DNA of 64,000 nucleotides. Origin: Piliocolobus tephrosceles. Its lineage: Eukaryota > Chordata > Mammalia > Primates > Cercopithecidae. The translations under genes were made by a program, and so were the position numbers. The notes beneath the pieces are model-generated. The model was not told the DNA's origin. It ran no database searches and was given only the letters and a program-made list of their open reading frames with translations. Below, piece by piece: positions 10,941 to 23,735 of the stretch (its first letter is position 1; the number at the start of each line of letters is the position of its first letter). The DNA is taken from assembly GCF_002776525.5 (NCBI RefSeq), contig NC_045435.1, forward strand, positions 123,902,613-123,966,612, written 5' to 3'.

Positions 10941-11264
10941 TTCATTCATTTGTTTGTTTGTTTGTTTTGTTTTGTTTTTTAGACAGAGTATCACTCTGTT
11001 ACCCAGGCTGGAATTCAGTGGTACAATTTTGCCTCACTGAAACCTCCGCCTCCCAGGATCAAGGGATTCTTGTGCCTCAGCCTCCCAAGTAATGGGGACT
11101 ACAGATGTGTGCCACCATGCCTGGTTAATTATTTTGTATTTTTTGATAGAGACAGGGTTTTGCCATATTGACCAGGCTTGTCAGGAACTCCTGGCGTCAA
11201 CTCTGCCTGTCACAACATCCCAAAGTGTTGGAATTACAGGCATAAGCCACTGCACCCAGACTCC
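10941..11264 (-). mobile_element. Alu in L1 ORF2
   Basis: Full-length reverse-complement Alu with a (TTTG)n/(TTTTG)n-degenerated tail. Flanks 10921-10940 and 11265-11284 (TATATATTTAATTTTATTTA versus TAGATACTTAATTTCATTCA) are diverged copies of a roughly 20-bp target-site duplication. L1 reading continues across. Confidence 0.92.
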
Positions 11265-14195
11265 TAGATACTTAATTTCATTCATGTCTATTGTAAATGG
11301 GATTACTTCTTTCTTTCTTTTTCAGATTGCTCATTGTCAGCATATAGAATTGCTAATGATTTTTGTATGTTGATTTTGTACTCTGCAACATTATTGAAGT
11401 TATCATTTCTAGTAGTTTTCTCATCGAGTTTTTAGGTTTTTCCAAATATAAGATCATATTGTCTATAAACAGGGGTAATTTGACTTATTGATTTCTAATT
11501 GGAATGTTTTTTTGTATTTTTTATCTTTTCTGATTGTTCTAGCTAGCCCTTACAGTTCTATGTGGAATAACAGTTGTGACTGTAGGCATCCTTGTCATGT
11601 TCCAGATCTTAGAAGAAATGCTTTAGTTTTTCTGCTTTAGTATGTTACCCACTGTGGGTCTGTAATATATGGCTTTTATTGTGTTGAGTTATGTTCCTTT
11701 CATGCCCATTTTTTTTAGTATTTTATCTTTAAAGAATGTGAAAATTTATCAATTATTTTTCAGCATCAGTTGTAATGATTATATAATTTTTGTCCTTCAG
11801 TCCCTTGACATGATGTGTTACATTGATTGGTTTGCATATGTTGAATCATCCTTGCATCCCAGGGCTAAATCTTACTTGGTCATGATGAATAATATATTTA
11901 ATGTATTGTTGAATTTGATTTGCTAGTATTTTGTTGAAGGTCTTTGCATCACTATTCATCAGACACATTTGTCTGTAGTTTTCTGTTTGATGAGACTTTG
12001 TCTGGTTTTGATATCAGGGTAGTACTGGACTCGTAGAATGAATTTGGAAGTATTCTCTTCTCCTCTATTTTTTGAAATACTTTAAGTAGGATTGGTATTA
12101 GTTCTTTAAATGTTTGTTAAAATGTACCAGTGAAGCTATCAGGTCCCAGGCTTTTCTTTACTGGAAGATTTTTTATAATGGCTTTGATCTCTTTACTTGC
12201 TCCTTGTTAACGTTTTCAGATTTCTTTCTGGTTTAATCTAGGTGGGTTATATGTGTCTACAAATTTGTCCATTTCTTGAAGATTTTCCAATTTGTTGGCA
12301 TATAGTCATACAAAGTAGCCGCTAGTGATCTGATAAATTTCTATAGTGTCAGTTTCAATTTCTTCTTTTTGGCCCCTGGTTTTCTTTATTTGGATCTTCT
12401 CTCTATTTTGTTTAAATTTGTCTAGCTAAAAGTTTCTCAATTTTGTTTACTTTTGCTGAAAACCAACTTTTTCTCATTCGTCTTTGTTATTTTCTTCATT
12501 TCAAATTTTTATTTCTGCTCTGAAATTTATTATTTCCTCTACTAATTTGGGATTTCATTTGTTCTTCAATTTCTAGTTCTTTAAGATGCATTGTCAGATT
12601 GAAGTTATTTTCCTGTAATGAGATAGGCACTTGTATCTATAAACTTTCCTCTTAGTACTGCTTTTGCTGTATCCCATAAATTTGAGTATGTGTGTTTTCA
12701 TTACCATGTGTTTCAAGAAATTTTGCAATTTACTTAATTTATTCATTGACCCTCCAGTCATTCAGGAGTGTATTGTTTAATCTACATGTATTTATACATT
12801 TTCAAAAAAATCCTCTTGTTATTGATTTTCAGGTTTATTCCATTTTGAGCAGAAAATACGCTTGTTACTATTTCAATTTCTTGAATGTTTTAAGACTTGT
12901 TTTGTGACTTAATATACCGTATGTCCCCAAGAATGTTCCATGTGCTGATGAAAAGAATGTGTATTCTGAAGCACTTAGATGAAATGTTCTATAACCATCT
13001 ATTAGATCCATTTGGTCTATAATGCAGATTAAAGCTCATGTTTCTTTTCTGATTTTCTGTTCGGAAGATCTGTCCAATGTTGAAAGTAGGGTGTTGAGTT
13101 CTCCAGTGAATATTGTATTGGGACTTATCTTTCTCTTCCGTTCTAATAGTATTTGCTTTGTATACCTGGGTGCCACAGCATCAGGTGCACATATATTTAA
13201 AACTGTTATATCCTCTTCATATATATATATAAAAAAAAACTATTCGTTTACATGAAGAATTAAACAACAAAGCAAAAAGAAAACTAGTACAAACTCAATT
13301 TCTTAACTTCATCCCTCCACTTTTCGACTTTTTGTTGTTTCTATTTTATCTTATTATACTATGTCTTGAAAAGTTGTCATTTTTACGATTTTCAATTGCT
13401 TCTTCATTTAGTCTTTCTACTTAGGATAAGATTAGTTTACACACTATAGTTGTGGTGTTACAATATTCTGTGTTTCTCTGTGTACTTTCTATTACCAATG
13501 AGTTTTCTATCTCCACATGACTACTTATTATTCATTAACAGCTTTTTGTTTCTGATTGAAGCACTCCTTTTGGTATATAGTGTAGGACAGATCTAGTGTC
13601 AATGAAATCACCAAGCTTTTGTTTGTCTGGAAAGTCTTCATTTCTCCTTCACGTATAATGGATAATTTCACTGGATATATATTTTAGGGTAAAAGTAATT
13701 TTCCTTCAGCTGTTTAAATATGTCATGCCACTCTCTCCTGGTCCATAAAATTTCTACTGAAAAGTATGCTCCCAGATTTGTTGGAGTTCCAATGTACGTT
13801 ATTTGTGTCTTTTCTCTGCTGTTTTAAGGGTCCTCCCTTGTCATTGATCCTTGGTAATTTGATTATTAAATATCTGGAGGTAGTCTTTTTTTAGGTTAAA
13901 CCTGCTTGGCATTCTATAACCTTCTTGTACTTGGATATTAATATCTTTCTCTAGATTTTAAAAATTCCCTGTTATTATCGTTTTGAATAAACTTTCTACC
14001 CCATCTCATTTCCTAACTCTTTTTTTAGGCCAATAAGTCTCAGATTTGCTCTTTTTGAGGCTATTATCTAGATTCCATAGGTAAGCTTCATTTTTTTTTT
14101 TTTCTTTTGTCTCCTCTGACTATGTATTTCAAATAGCCTTTTTTCAAGCTCACTAACTCTTTCTTTTGCTTGATTGATTCTGCTATTTAAAAATT

Positions 14196-14470
14196 CCTTG
14201 TAATCTCAGCACTTTGGGAGGTGGGCAAATCACGAGGTCAGGAGATCGAGACCATTCTGGCTAACACGGTGAAACCCTGTCTCTACCAAAAATACAAAAA
14301 ATTAGCCAGCATGGTGGTAGGCGCCTATAGTCCCACCTACTTGGGAGGCTGAGGCAGGAGAATGGTGTGAACCCAGGAGGCAGAGCTTGCAGTGAGCCGA
14401 GATCATGCCACTGCACTCTAGCCTGGGTGAAAATGAGACTCCATTAAAAAAAAAAAAAAAAAAAAAAAAA
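14196..14470 (+). mobile_element. AluY-like, 5' truncated
   Basis: Begins at the CCTTGTAATCTCAGC block, lacking the first 20 or so bases. It keeps the AluY/S-late features ATCACGAGGTCAGGAGATCG and AATGGTGTGAACCC, and ends in a 3' A-tail of more than 20. It sits in the old L1 ORF1/5' UTR region, opposite to the L1's direction. Confidence 0.9.
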
Positions 14471-14839
14471 TACTTTCTTCAGTACAGTGATTGCATTGTT
14501 TATCTCCAGAATTTCTACTTGCTTCTTAATTATTTCAATATCTTTGTTAAATGTATCTGATATAATTCAGAATTTCTTCTCTGTATTACCTTGAATTTAT
14601 TTCAGTTTCCTCAAAACAGTTATTTTGAACTCTCTGTTTCAGTGATCACATATCTCTGTTTCTCCAGGATTGGTTTCTGGTGCTTTATTTAGTTCATCTG
14701 CTAAGGTAGTTTTTGTTTTGTTTGTTTGTTTTGTTTTGTTTTGTTTTTTTCCTAGAATGTATTGATACTTGTAGATGTTTGTCTTCTTCCAGGCATTGAA
14801 GAGTTAGGTATACAGTTGTCACTGTCTGGGCTAGTTTGT

Positions 14840-16790
14840 ACCTGTCCTTCTTGAAAAGGCTTTCTAGATATTTCCAAAGGACTTGGTGTTGTGATCTAAG
14901 CTATACCTGTTTTAACGATATGGAATCAAGCCCAGTAATAATGTGGTTCTTGCAGACTTGTACAGGTACTGGCTTGATGGTCTTGGACAAAATCTATGAT
15001 AATTCTCTAGATTACCAAGGAGATGCTTTTGTTCTCTTCCACTACACTTACCAAGTGGCAAAGCTAGGTAGGCCTGTGTTTTTCTCTTCAGGGTAGTGAG
15101 GTCCCCCAGGTCCTGAGTGGGTCCAGAAATGCCATCTGGGAGTCAGAGACTAGAGTCAAAACCTTAGAAGTCTCCCTGGAATTCTATTGTATTGAGGCTG
15201 ATCTGGCACTCGAACCACAAGAAGCAGTCATTCCCACAATTCCCTTCCTTTTCCAAAGGCAAAGGAACCTCATTCTGTGGCCACTGCCACCACAGGTCCA
15301 AGGACAGTGCTAGAGACTATGCTGATATCCTTTTAAAGATCAGGGACCCTTGGATAAACATATTATAAATGCTGCCTGGACTGGGAATCACCCTGACTCA
15401 CCCTGATAGACAGTAGGTTCCCCTCTGGCCCTGGGCAGGTCCATCAGTGGCATCCAAAAGCCATGTCCTGGAATTAGGAACCCCAAGTGCTTTCTTGGTG
15501 CTGTATCTCCCCGTGGTTGGGCAGGTACCTAAAGCGCAATACAAAGTCCTCTTTACTTTTTCTTCTACTTTTCTCAAGCGGAAAGTGTCTCACCAAATAG
15601 TCACCATATCTGGGAAGGGGCTCAGCCTCTTCTGAAGCCAGAAAGTCTCAAAGCCTCACCCGAAGCCCTTGACGTAGCACTTGGTGTCACTGCTCATTCA
15701 GAGCCAAAGGACTCTTCAGTTAGGACACGATAAATCCTGCTAGACTGGGTCTTTCTCTTCAAGGCAGCAGATTTCTTTCTGCCTAAGGGTGTGTTCATAG
15801 AAATGCTGTCTAGGAGGTAGGGCTTGGAAAGAGTGTCTCATGACCGTTATAGGTGCCCTGTCCTTCTGTGGCTGAGTTAGCATCCAATACACAAGACAAA
15901 ATACTTCTCAGTCTTCCCTCTCTTTTCCTCAAAAAGAAAGACGTAGTCTCTCTGTCTCTTTTTTTTTTTTTTTTTTTTTTTTGAGATGGAGTCTCACTGT
16001 GTCACCCAAGCTGGAATGCAGTGGGCAATCTCGGTCCACTGCAACTTCCACTTCCCGCATTCAAGCGATTCTCCTGTCTCAGCCTCCCAAGTAGCTGGGA
16101 CTACAGGTGCACACCACCACGCCCCAGTAATTTTTGTATTATTAGTAGGAACAGGGATTCACCATATTGGCCAGGCTGGTCTCCTACTCCTGACCTTGTG
16201 ATCTGCTGCCTTTGCCTCCCAAAATGCTGGGATTATAGGCGTGAGCACTGTGCCCAGTCAGAAGTAGTGTCTTTTGGAACCATAGGCTATGTAGCCTTGT
16301 ATTAAGGGAGGAACAATGCCAGTAGTGCATTAGCTGCTCCAGTTTGTGTCTCAGTAGATCACCTATTCTCCCATGTCTACTGTCTCTGAGCACAGTTCAG
16401 CAGTAGGACTTGCGTAAAAGTTGCAGACCTTGTAGCTTAGACAGACTTTTAAGTTTATTAGGGCCCCAGGGCACTGTAGCCTATGGTGGCAAGGCTTGTG
16501 GTAACTCAATTTCTACTGCGATATTGGCAATTCCACTATGGCCAGGGTTGTTTTATATGGTCCCTTTATGGGTGGCTGGTTGGAGGGGGGCAGGTGATGT
16601 CAGTGATTCAATACTGTTTTTCCTACCTCTTCAGTGCTTCTTTCAGCAATGTGACTTTAAAACCAGGTACTGCGAGGGCTTACTTGATTTTTACTTCTTA
16701 TTAAGGTGAATTTCTTGTGTACATATTTGTTAAATTTTGTCCTTGTGGGGGCTTGGGGGTAATTGGTAGAGCCTTCTACTTCACCATTTT
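14840..16790 (-). repeat. L1 5' UTR with three tandem ~320-350 bp units
   Basis: A recurring block (GTCCAGAAATGCC, then GTCAGAGACTAGAGTC-like, then a GCTGATCTGGCACTCGAA-like block, then CTCAAGCGGAAAGTG-like) appears with anchors at about 15121, 15439 and 15791, giving spacings of 318 and 352. This is richer in G+C than its surroundings. Tandem units in the 5' UTR are known for old mammalian L1 families and would have held the element's promoter. Confidence 0.75.
15959..16259 (-). mobile_element. AluS-like in L1 5' UTR
   Basis: Reverse-complement Alu with a T23-class tail, then GAGATGGAGTCTCACTGTGT, to the 5' end GAGCACTGTGCCCAGTC. Flanks AGACGTAGTCTCT (15939) and AGAAGTAGTGTCT (16260) match as an aged 13-bp target-site duplication. 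Confidence 0.92.
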
Positions 16791-16800
16791 ATCCCACCTC

Positions 16801-17028
16801 TGACATCTTGAATTTGAATAAAAGAAAACAGATAACATCAACCACAATGTCATACACTGGAAGAACTAATTTCATCAGAATAGCAACTGAAAAAAAAAAT
16901 TCCAAGTTGAAGATAACCAGTCATTTAAAAAAGAAATTACAGGCCAATCTTTAGTAAAATAAAATAAAACACTTGCAGAGGGTTTATAAAAAATCTCTCT
17001 ACTTTCTTCTTAGTGTTGCCGTAAATCT
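16801..17028. other. Flank between L1 5' end and AluJ
   Basis: A-rich sequence, nothing recognised. Confidence 0.4.
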
Positions 17029-17040
17029 AAAAAATGCAGC

Positions 17041-17257
17041 CTTCACCTGGGCAACATAGTAAGACAGCATATCTAATCAAAATAAATAAAAGTTAGCTGG
17101 GCATGGTGAAAACACACATGTAGGCACAGGGAGGCTGAGGTGAGAGGATCACATGATCCCAAGAGTTTGAAGCTCTAGTGAGCTATGATCATGCCATTGT
17201 ACCCCAGACTGGAGTGAGAATCCACCTCTTATCTAAAATAAAAAAAAAAAAAAAAAA
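17041..17257 (+). mobile_element. Old Alu (AluJ-like), 5' truncated
   Basis: Starts at the CCTGGGCAACATAGTAAGAC block, continues with TTAGCTGGGCATGGTG and GTGAGCTATGATCATGCCAT, and ends in an A-tail. AAAAAATGCAGCCTTC before it and AAAAAATACAGTCTCA after it look like an aged target-site duplication. Confidence 0.88.
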
Positions 17258-17293
17258 TACAGTCTCAAAAAACAATGGTAAAATAATTTAAAG

Positions 17294-17425
17294 GAAAGAA
17301 AACACATTCTCCAATGGACTCTACAGAAATAATGCAGCTCTGGTAACACCTTGATTTTAGCCTAATAAAATTTATTTCAAACTTCTGACCACCAGAAATA
17401 TAATATAGTAAGTTTGTGACTTGTT
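17294..17425 (+). mobile_element. MLT1-type LTR 3' fragment
   Basis: Contains ACACCTTGATTTTAGCC, CAAACTTCTGACCACCAGAA and TAAGTTTGTGACTTGTT in the order of MLT1-class (ERVL-MaLR) LTR 3' halves. The 5' half is missing. Confidence 0.75.
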
Positions 17426-19434
17426 CCTAAGTGCATTTTATGGAAACAGTTTTAAAATAGTCATGAAGTTATTATTATTATATTTCTTTATACACATAAA
17501 TGTTTTATTATAAAAATGTTGAGATTCACAAATGCTTGAAAGATTTTATGCACACAAAATGTAACATATTAGAAAATATATACCATTGTTTTCACAGAAC
17601 TAGCTAAATATATGTCAATGATAAACTTAATTTTTTAAAGAAAATAACAGAAAATTAAACCAGACTTTTAAAAAGCTATCTCATTGACTGATATTGGTGG
17701 TTCTATCTCTTGCTTTAACAATTCTTATTTGTTATTAAAATCGTTATCTACCAACAATTGATAATTAGTATGTTTTAATTATATCAGGTTCTCTTGCTTG
17801 TCAAATGGTTTCAAACCCATCTAGTTCAGAGTAATGAATATAACTCATGCTCTGACAAAACCTCCCACTAAATAACTAGAGAGGAAAATGATGACATAAA
17901 TTATGCATATGTCATTCAGTAAGCAGCTGCCGTGATAATATATTGACTAGAGTAGCAGGGAGTATCTGAAACCAGAATTCTGCTAAGACTAATACTTCAC
18001 TATAAATGTTCGTTAACATTTCCACAATAGGTTTTTTTTAATCTCAGTTCCTGACAGTACATTGGCATTAAAAGTAGAACAATTCTGGATATGATGATAG
18101 GGGTTTTCTGGAAAATGTTATTAAGGGCATTCTCTTTATTCATTGAAATTGATTTCTATACACTTATTAGAAGGAAAGGAAAGTAAGTTTGAAAACGTAA
18201 GTATCCCAACTCTACTAAGTCCATTTTAGAGTAATAGTAATTTCTTCTATATAATGATTCTGAAAGTGTGATTTAACCAGCTTCCCCAGATCTGTCTATT
18301 CCTTGACCTTCTCCTTTTCTCAAATCATCATCTCAATCACATCTGATTTAACAGTTTATTTGTGTATTAATTTACTTTAAACTTTTCTGATTTTGAACCC
18401 TTCTAAAATTACAGTATATATAAAATATTTACCATCCTGAAGACTAACATCAATCTTTCCAAGTCAGATTCAGTCTTGAATATATAAATGGTTCTTGAAA
18501 TATCTATTTTCTTCAGATACCTGACAAATTTAAGAAAGCTATTTTAGGTCATTCAGACTACTTTATCATCCTGCATAACTTGAATGTGGATTCTATTTTC
18601 TCTTATCTAACTCTCTAAGAAAAATAAAGTTACCTGGCACAATGCTTTAGATTTTATTCGACATAAAAAATTAGCAGTCACTACAAAGGACAACACATAA
18701 AACAAAGACAAAAGAAGTCTTCTTTCTACAAACATTACATAATCTATTTTAAAAAGTCATATTTGTCTTATTTTGACATTGAATATGTGCAAATGATTTA
18801 ATAAATAGGTGATCCTCATCAAAAGTCATTTAAGAATGGACAAAAGAAAATTGATAAACACAACTATCCCACAGAAATATATATATATATATTTATATGA
18901 TGTCAACCAAAAAAGCAACAGAAAATGAGTAAATTGATAAACCAGGAATTAATTAGAAGGAATCTATATTTAAAATACTCTAGGAAATATTTCAAAATAT
19001 AGCCAACCTGTGTGTTCACCACACATTATGGGATGAATTAGATTCCAGAGGCAGGGAGTATACTGATTTAAAAAAATACGAAGGAATTTCAGATAAATGC
19101 AACACACATTCATTCAATGGGCGTGTAGAATCTCCACAAAAAATAGGAAATATTTTAAAATAACTTAAAATACCAACTATTGCCAGAGATTTAGAAATGT
19201 GAAGGAGGGGGCTTACTTTTGGGTTTTTTAAATGACATATTGAAGATCTGGAAGGCATTTGGTAATCAAGAACTTGCAGTGAAGTTTCAGTCATACACAG
19301 GACAGTCTGGAAAATTGTAAATATTACCTGCTCCAATTGCAGTCTTAAAACTATTGGGAATCACGCCTAGAAAAAATGAATTTATTCTAGAATGTGGATG
19401 ATATCAGTGCAGCAAATATAGAGAGCAATATAAC
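17426..19434. other. 2-kb repeat-poor AT-rich stretch
   Basis: No named repeat recognised except an (AT)n tract at about 18876-18896. The 106-codon frame on the minus strand at 19016-19336 has no recognisable domain and is treated as chance. Confidence 0.5.
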
Positions 19435-19910
19435 TTGATTTAGAAAGTTTTAAAATGCACCTGTTTCTATGACCCACAACATTGTTAGATATATACCTTT
19501 AAGAAATCATTTAAAATTTGGATAAGTAGATAATACAAAGATGCAAAAATGTTCATATCAGCATCATTTATATTGGAGAAAAAAATGGAAATAACAGCAA
19601 TTTTCCTCAATGGGGGTATGGGCTCAACGGAGGTATGGGTAAATAACCTGAGTTATGTTCAGAAAATTGATTCCTAGGGAGCAATGACAATGAATACTAT
19701 ATATATATAATATTTATATATATTGCATAAATATATAATTTATATATTTATACATGTAAAATATATATTTTTATATGTATATATTATACATATAAAATGC
19801 ATAAATATATAAAAATATAAAACAATGATTAACGCTCAATTCAGGACATAATTACTTCTTGGGAGGAATGTATAGGGATATACCAACAGGAAGGCATGTA
19901 CAGTGGATAT
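19435..19910 (+). mobile_element. L1M (ME/MC-like) fragment
   Basis: Diverged ORF2 3' end: CTGTTTCTATGACCCACAAC, GCAAAAATGTTCATATCAGC and GCATCATTTATATTGGAG lie in L1M order, then AATGGGGGTATGGG. An AT-rich low-complexity patch at 19697-19825 interrupts it, after which TTACTTCTTGGGAGGAATGT continues the L1M 3' region. Confidence 0.65.
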
Positions 19911-20119
19911 TAACACTACTCATAACAATTTTTTTCCCCAAAGCATTGATAGTCCCATCTTATGTCCCCAAGTAAATTCAACAAGACTCCAAGCACCCTT
20001 TGAGATTACCTTAAAATTCAATGTCAGTCATCATAACAGCCATGATTCTCTTCAAGGGTTACAACAGTGTCTGGTGGAAAATTGGCAAATCCGCAGACGA
20101 ATTGACTGGAATGACCTGC

Positions 20120-20510
20120 CCAACCTTATCTTCTATCACTCTGTCCTTGCTCACTTAGGTCCTGACATGCAGGCCTCCTATCTATTCCTCGAATTTACAG
20201 AGAAGTCCCCACTAAAGTGCTTTTGCACTTGCTCTCTGTGTCCATCTCGCCTCCTTGAATTCTTTGCTCAAGTGTTACCTTAGAGAAACTTTCTCCTACC
20301 AATCTCTTAAAGTGTTGATCTCCAACCCCCATCTTCCTCATCACTCGCTTACCTTTCTCCTTCACAGGATTTATCATCTTCTAATACATTACATAGTTTA
20401 CTGATTGATTTATTGTCTGCCCTTGGCCCTTTAGGATGACAGCAGAAAATTTCTGTTCCTCTTTCTTACTGTTGTAATGCATGGTAAGTACTTAATATAT
20501 TTTTTAATGA
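20120..20510 (+). mobile_element. L2 LINE 3' region
   Basis: CCTCCTTGAATTCTTTGCTC, AAGTGTTACCTTAGAGAAAC, CTTTCTCCTACC, TTTATTGTCTGCCC and a CATGGTAAGTACTTAATA end follow the L2 consensus order. This is a pre-eutherian LINE, so orthologues are expected across placental mammals. Confidence 0.8.
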
Positions 20511-23500
20511 AACAAAAGACTTCTGATTCAGTTCTTTCATGCCCGCTACTTAGATGAATGTAGTAGAAGCCAGGCAACTCTCCACATCTATCAGTTCTGT
20601 TGTTCTTATCTTTAGTAAAGTAAATAAAATATAGGTCAAGACTCAGAACTGAGTGCCCAGATTCCAGTCTCACAAGATGTCTCATGCAGATTACTCAACT
20701 GCATTGTTTTTGTAATCTATTTAAGTTCTACCAATGAGTCCTGTTCTTGCTCTTATTATCTCTCATGCATTCAACTATGAATTCCTCTTAAACATTTTGT
20801 TCTCCTCTTAGACCCTGGATTCTCCTATAATCCCCTGGAAAGCATTGAACTTAGTATTTTCAATAAAATTTCCTATCATAAGCTTTAGGAATACAATTAA
20901 AAATTCTGAATGTGTCCTAAATGTACAAATTTCTGCCAAAAAAAAGGTAGAAAATAATGTGTTATTTTCTTGAAAAGAGAAAAAACAAATACTGAAGGGA
21001 GAAAGATCTTCAATTAACTATTTTTTATACTATAGCAACATATAGAGTGGCATAGTCATCATTATGTTCTTAGTCTTTAAAAATGATATTTTTGTTCTTT
21101 CTATTAAAAGATTGAGTCAAAATTTTGTTTCCAGGACACAATACAAAATTTAACAATACATGCACTCGCCGTTGTCTATTATCTTTGTGCACAGGAAACA
21201 TATATTTATGTGGGGTCAGGGACTACGGTTTCTAAACGAACCTGAACATCACTATATTAGCTCAGTGATTTAAACAACTTAGATAATGACCCACATACAA
21301 TTATTTTCAGTGTCTAAACTGCATTGAATTAGGCAATACGCGGCCAAATTATACTAAATTGTAGATGGAAAATCTAATTACATGTGTCAATTAAACACTT
21401 TTCTGTGTACATAAATATTGAATGCATAAAACTGTCAATATTCAAGGAACGCTATCAGAGTAGGTCAATTGCAGAGGAAAACCTGTTTGACAAGCAAATG
21501 ATGTGATATATGAGAAACACATGTCATTTATGGTTTATTTGAAAATATAAGTCTTTCTTCTGTACAATACAAAGAAAAATACTCAATTCAATTACAAGCT
21601 TTGTTCATCAGTTTTGTGGTATAATAAGTTTTCTTAACAATAAGAAAATATTTAAAATCATCATTTCAGTATCCTACAATGTTTTGTTTCAGAATATTAA
21701 TTATTAGTGGAGGAGGAGGAAAAGGTAGAACATAATTATTCTTGTAGTCTTCTAATAAACTGATTGCCCAGAGTGCATATCACTTAATTATAAGTTGTAA
21801 GAAAAAGTAAATGACTTCTGTTTGAGGTACTTGTTACACTTTAGCATGAATTTGAGTCTTTTCCTTTAAAAATAGTTCCGCTTATTTTTAGTGAATATTT
21901 TTCCTTAAATTCTGTCAATATGCTGAAATATCCACTCTGTGATTCTGACAGGAAAAACATACCTTATTTCAAGAGATAAAAACAAGTTGAGAACTATGAC
22001 AAATATATATTAACTGAAGACAGCCCATACTATCAAACTGTTTTCTAAAATAGAGGGTTAGAAACTCTATCCACATTTGAGTTAGATTGTTAGGGGAAAT
22101 ATAACAATTTGAGTCACGGGGTGAAAATATTGTGGGCAAGTCAACACGAGAATGTAAAGCGGGATCATATTTTAATAAAAACAGAAGCCAAGTTAAGTTT
22201 TCAGAGTTAGTGGAAAATGTAAAAAACAGTATCTTAATATTTATTGAATGTAATGGTTAAATAGACTTTGAAGTTTTTTTTTTAATTAGAAGTATATATA
22301 TATATATTGAAAAATATATATAATCACTCACAGATCTTCATGGTATATATGCTCACTGAAATCACTACAGAGAAATATGGGTGAAATGGATACACTATGG
22401 ATTCACAGTTCCCCTGAAACCTGTCGATTCACACCATACATTAACATGGTTGCCTCTTAGTGCTCAGAGAGATATGTTATAATGAAGTAGTGAGTGGAGA
22501 GCTCCTGTCCATTTACTTCCTTTCTTCATGGAGAGTCTGCTACTGTTAAGACACTAGATAAAATAAATGTAATGATTGTGAGACTCATTCACTTTAAAGT
22601 TTAAGTATTTTAGAAACCAAGTACATTTTTATTCTCTATAACTAAGATTTGTGTTTCTAATTATCATACTAATAATCTGTTAGGGAAGAGGTAGAAAAAT
22701 GGGGCACTTCCATAGACTTCTGATTAAAGTTTAAATTGCTCTATGAAAATAATCTGTACAGTGAAATTTTCCAAAAATGTCAAAGGCCTTATTATATCTT
22801 CCCTGTGATTGTATTTGTTTGTGGAACTGTACAACAAAATATAATAGTAATAAATATTAACATTAACAAAAAAGTAAACTAAAACTTGGGAGTAGATTTA
22901 GGCCAAATATCTGAAGATTGCTTGAGCTGAACTAAGCATAATGAATGTTGTCAGGACAATATCATTCATTGTCATCCACTATAAATAAAGTTGACCACTC
23001 TATAAAGACAGAGAAAGCACTCACCAAACAGCAAAGTATTGCAACACTTCTCCTTCTCCCTGAACCCTTGGAAAGTATTAAGTATTTGCATGGTTACCCT
23101 TATCTCCCCCATTTTGTATTAACATTGGGGATTCAAGACAATTTGTTCACCTTAAGGAATTTCTGACTCAAAATGAAAACCCAAACGTTTCTTAACCTTC
23201 TCTTGTTTTTAAGAAGCCATTAAAATTATAGTAAATAAATAATACATGAAACTACAGCATATCATAAAAATAAAAGCAATTAGGTAGAGCAGTTTCAATT
23301 TCTAAGATCCAGAAGATTTTTTTGTTCATTTTTCTGTTGTTTGTTTTTTACTTGCAGAATAATGGCTACATTTGAGAAAGTTTAGCTCTGTGGATACCTG
23401 CGTGGACTTAAGGTGTAAAAAATCCAGATAAAGAATATTTTAAAAATGATAAGTGGAATTAAAATTAATATTAATTAAAAATCTGAATAAAAGAAAATAT

Positions 23501-23735
23501 AATCCTCCATTCTCTCTCCATGGCCACTCAGAATAACTACCAACTAATTGGTGACCCTCCAGGTTCAAGTGTCGATCGAGGTAGATAGGCAGAAGATTGG
23601 AGGGCAGTTGCAGTACGATTGTTGACATTCAGAGAAATAGCCTCTAAAGTCTGGCATTTAGATAGTCATTCCAAGGAATTTCCAACTGTCTGACATTTCA
23701 CCACAGTGAAGAAGAGGTAATAAAAATATAAGTAA
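20511..23735. other. 3.2-kb repeat-poor island
   Basis: No named element recognised apart from AT-rich patches near 22276-22325. A cluster of retained CpGs lies at about 21168-21346. No supported gene: all reading frames are short and lack recognisable motifs. Confidence 0.5.

Larger units (their letters stand above)
8665..16800 (-). mobile_element. Near-complete ancient L1 (3' UTR to 5' UTR), four Alus nested
   Basis: Running right to left the whole L1 order is present: 5' UTR (about 16800-14600), ORF1 region (about 14600-13300), ORF2 (about 13250-9600) and 3' UTR to a terminal block at about 8665-8700. Recognisable reverse-complement ORF2 blocks include ACTAATCCCTTGTCAGATGG, GATATCCAGTTGTTACAGCA and AGGATTGGTATTAGTTCTTT. 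The 3' UTR is of L1PB/L1MA type and the 5' UTR is of the old L1M type with internal tandem repeats. Without the Alus it is about 7 kb, close to full length, which is unusual because most copies are 5' truncated. Both ORFs are full of stops. Confidence 0.88.

Noticed and set aside
15447..16709. Cluster of overlapping open frames in a GC-richer patch
   Set aside because: Old L1 5' UTR repeats and an Alu account for it.
19016..19336. 106-codon minus-strand frame in a repeat-poor region
   Set aside because: No motif, no homologue that I recognise, and no codon-usage or splice context to support it.
23330..23375. Pyrimidine tract plus TTGCAG resembling a splice acceptor
   Set aside because: A single chance match with no coding frame following and no donor nearby.
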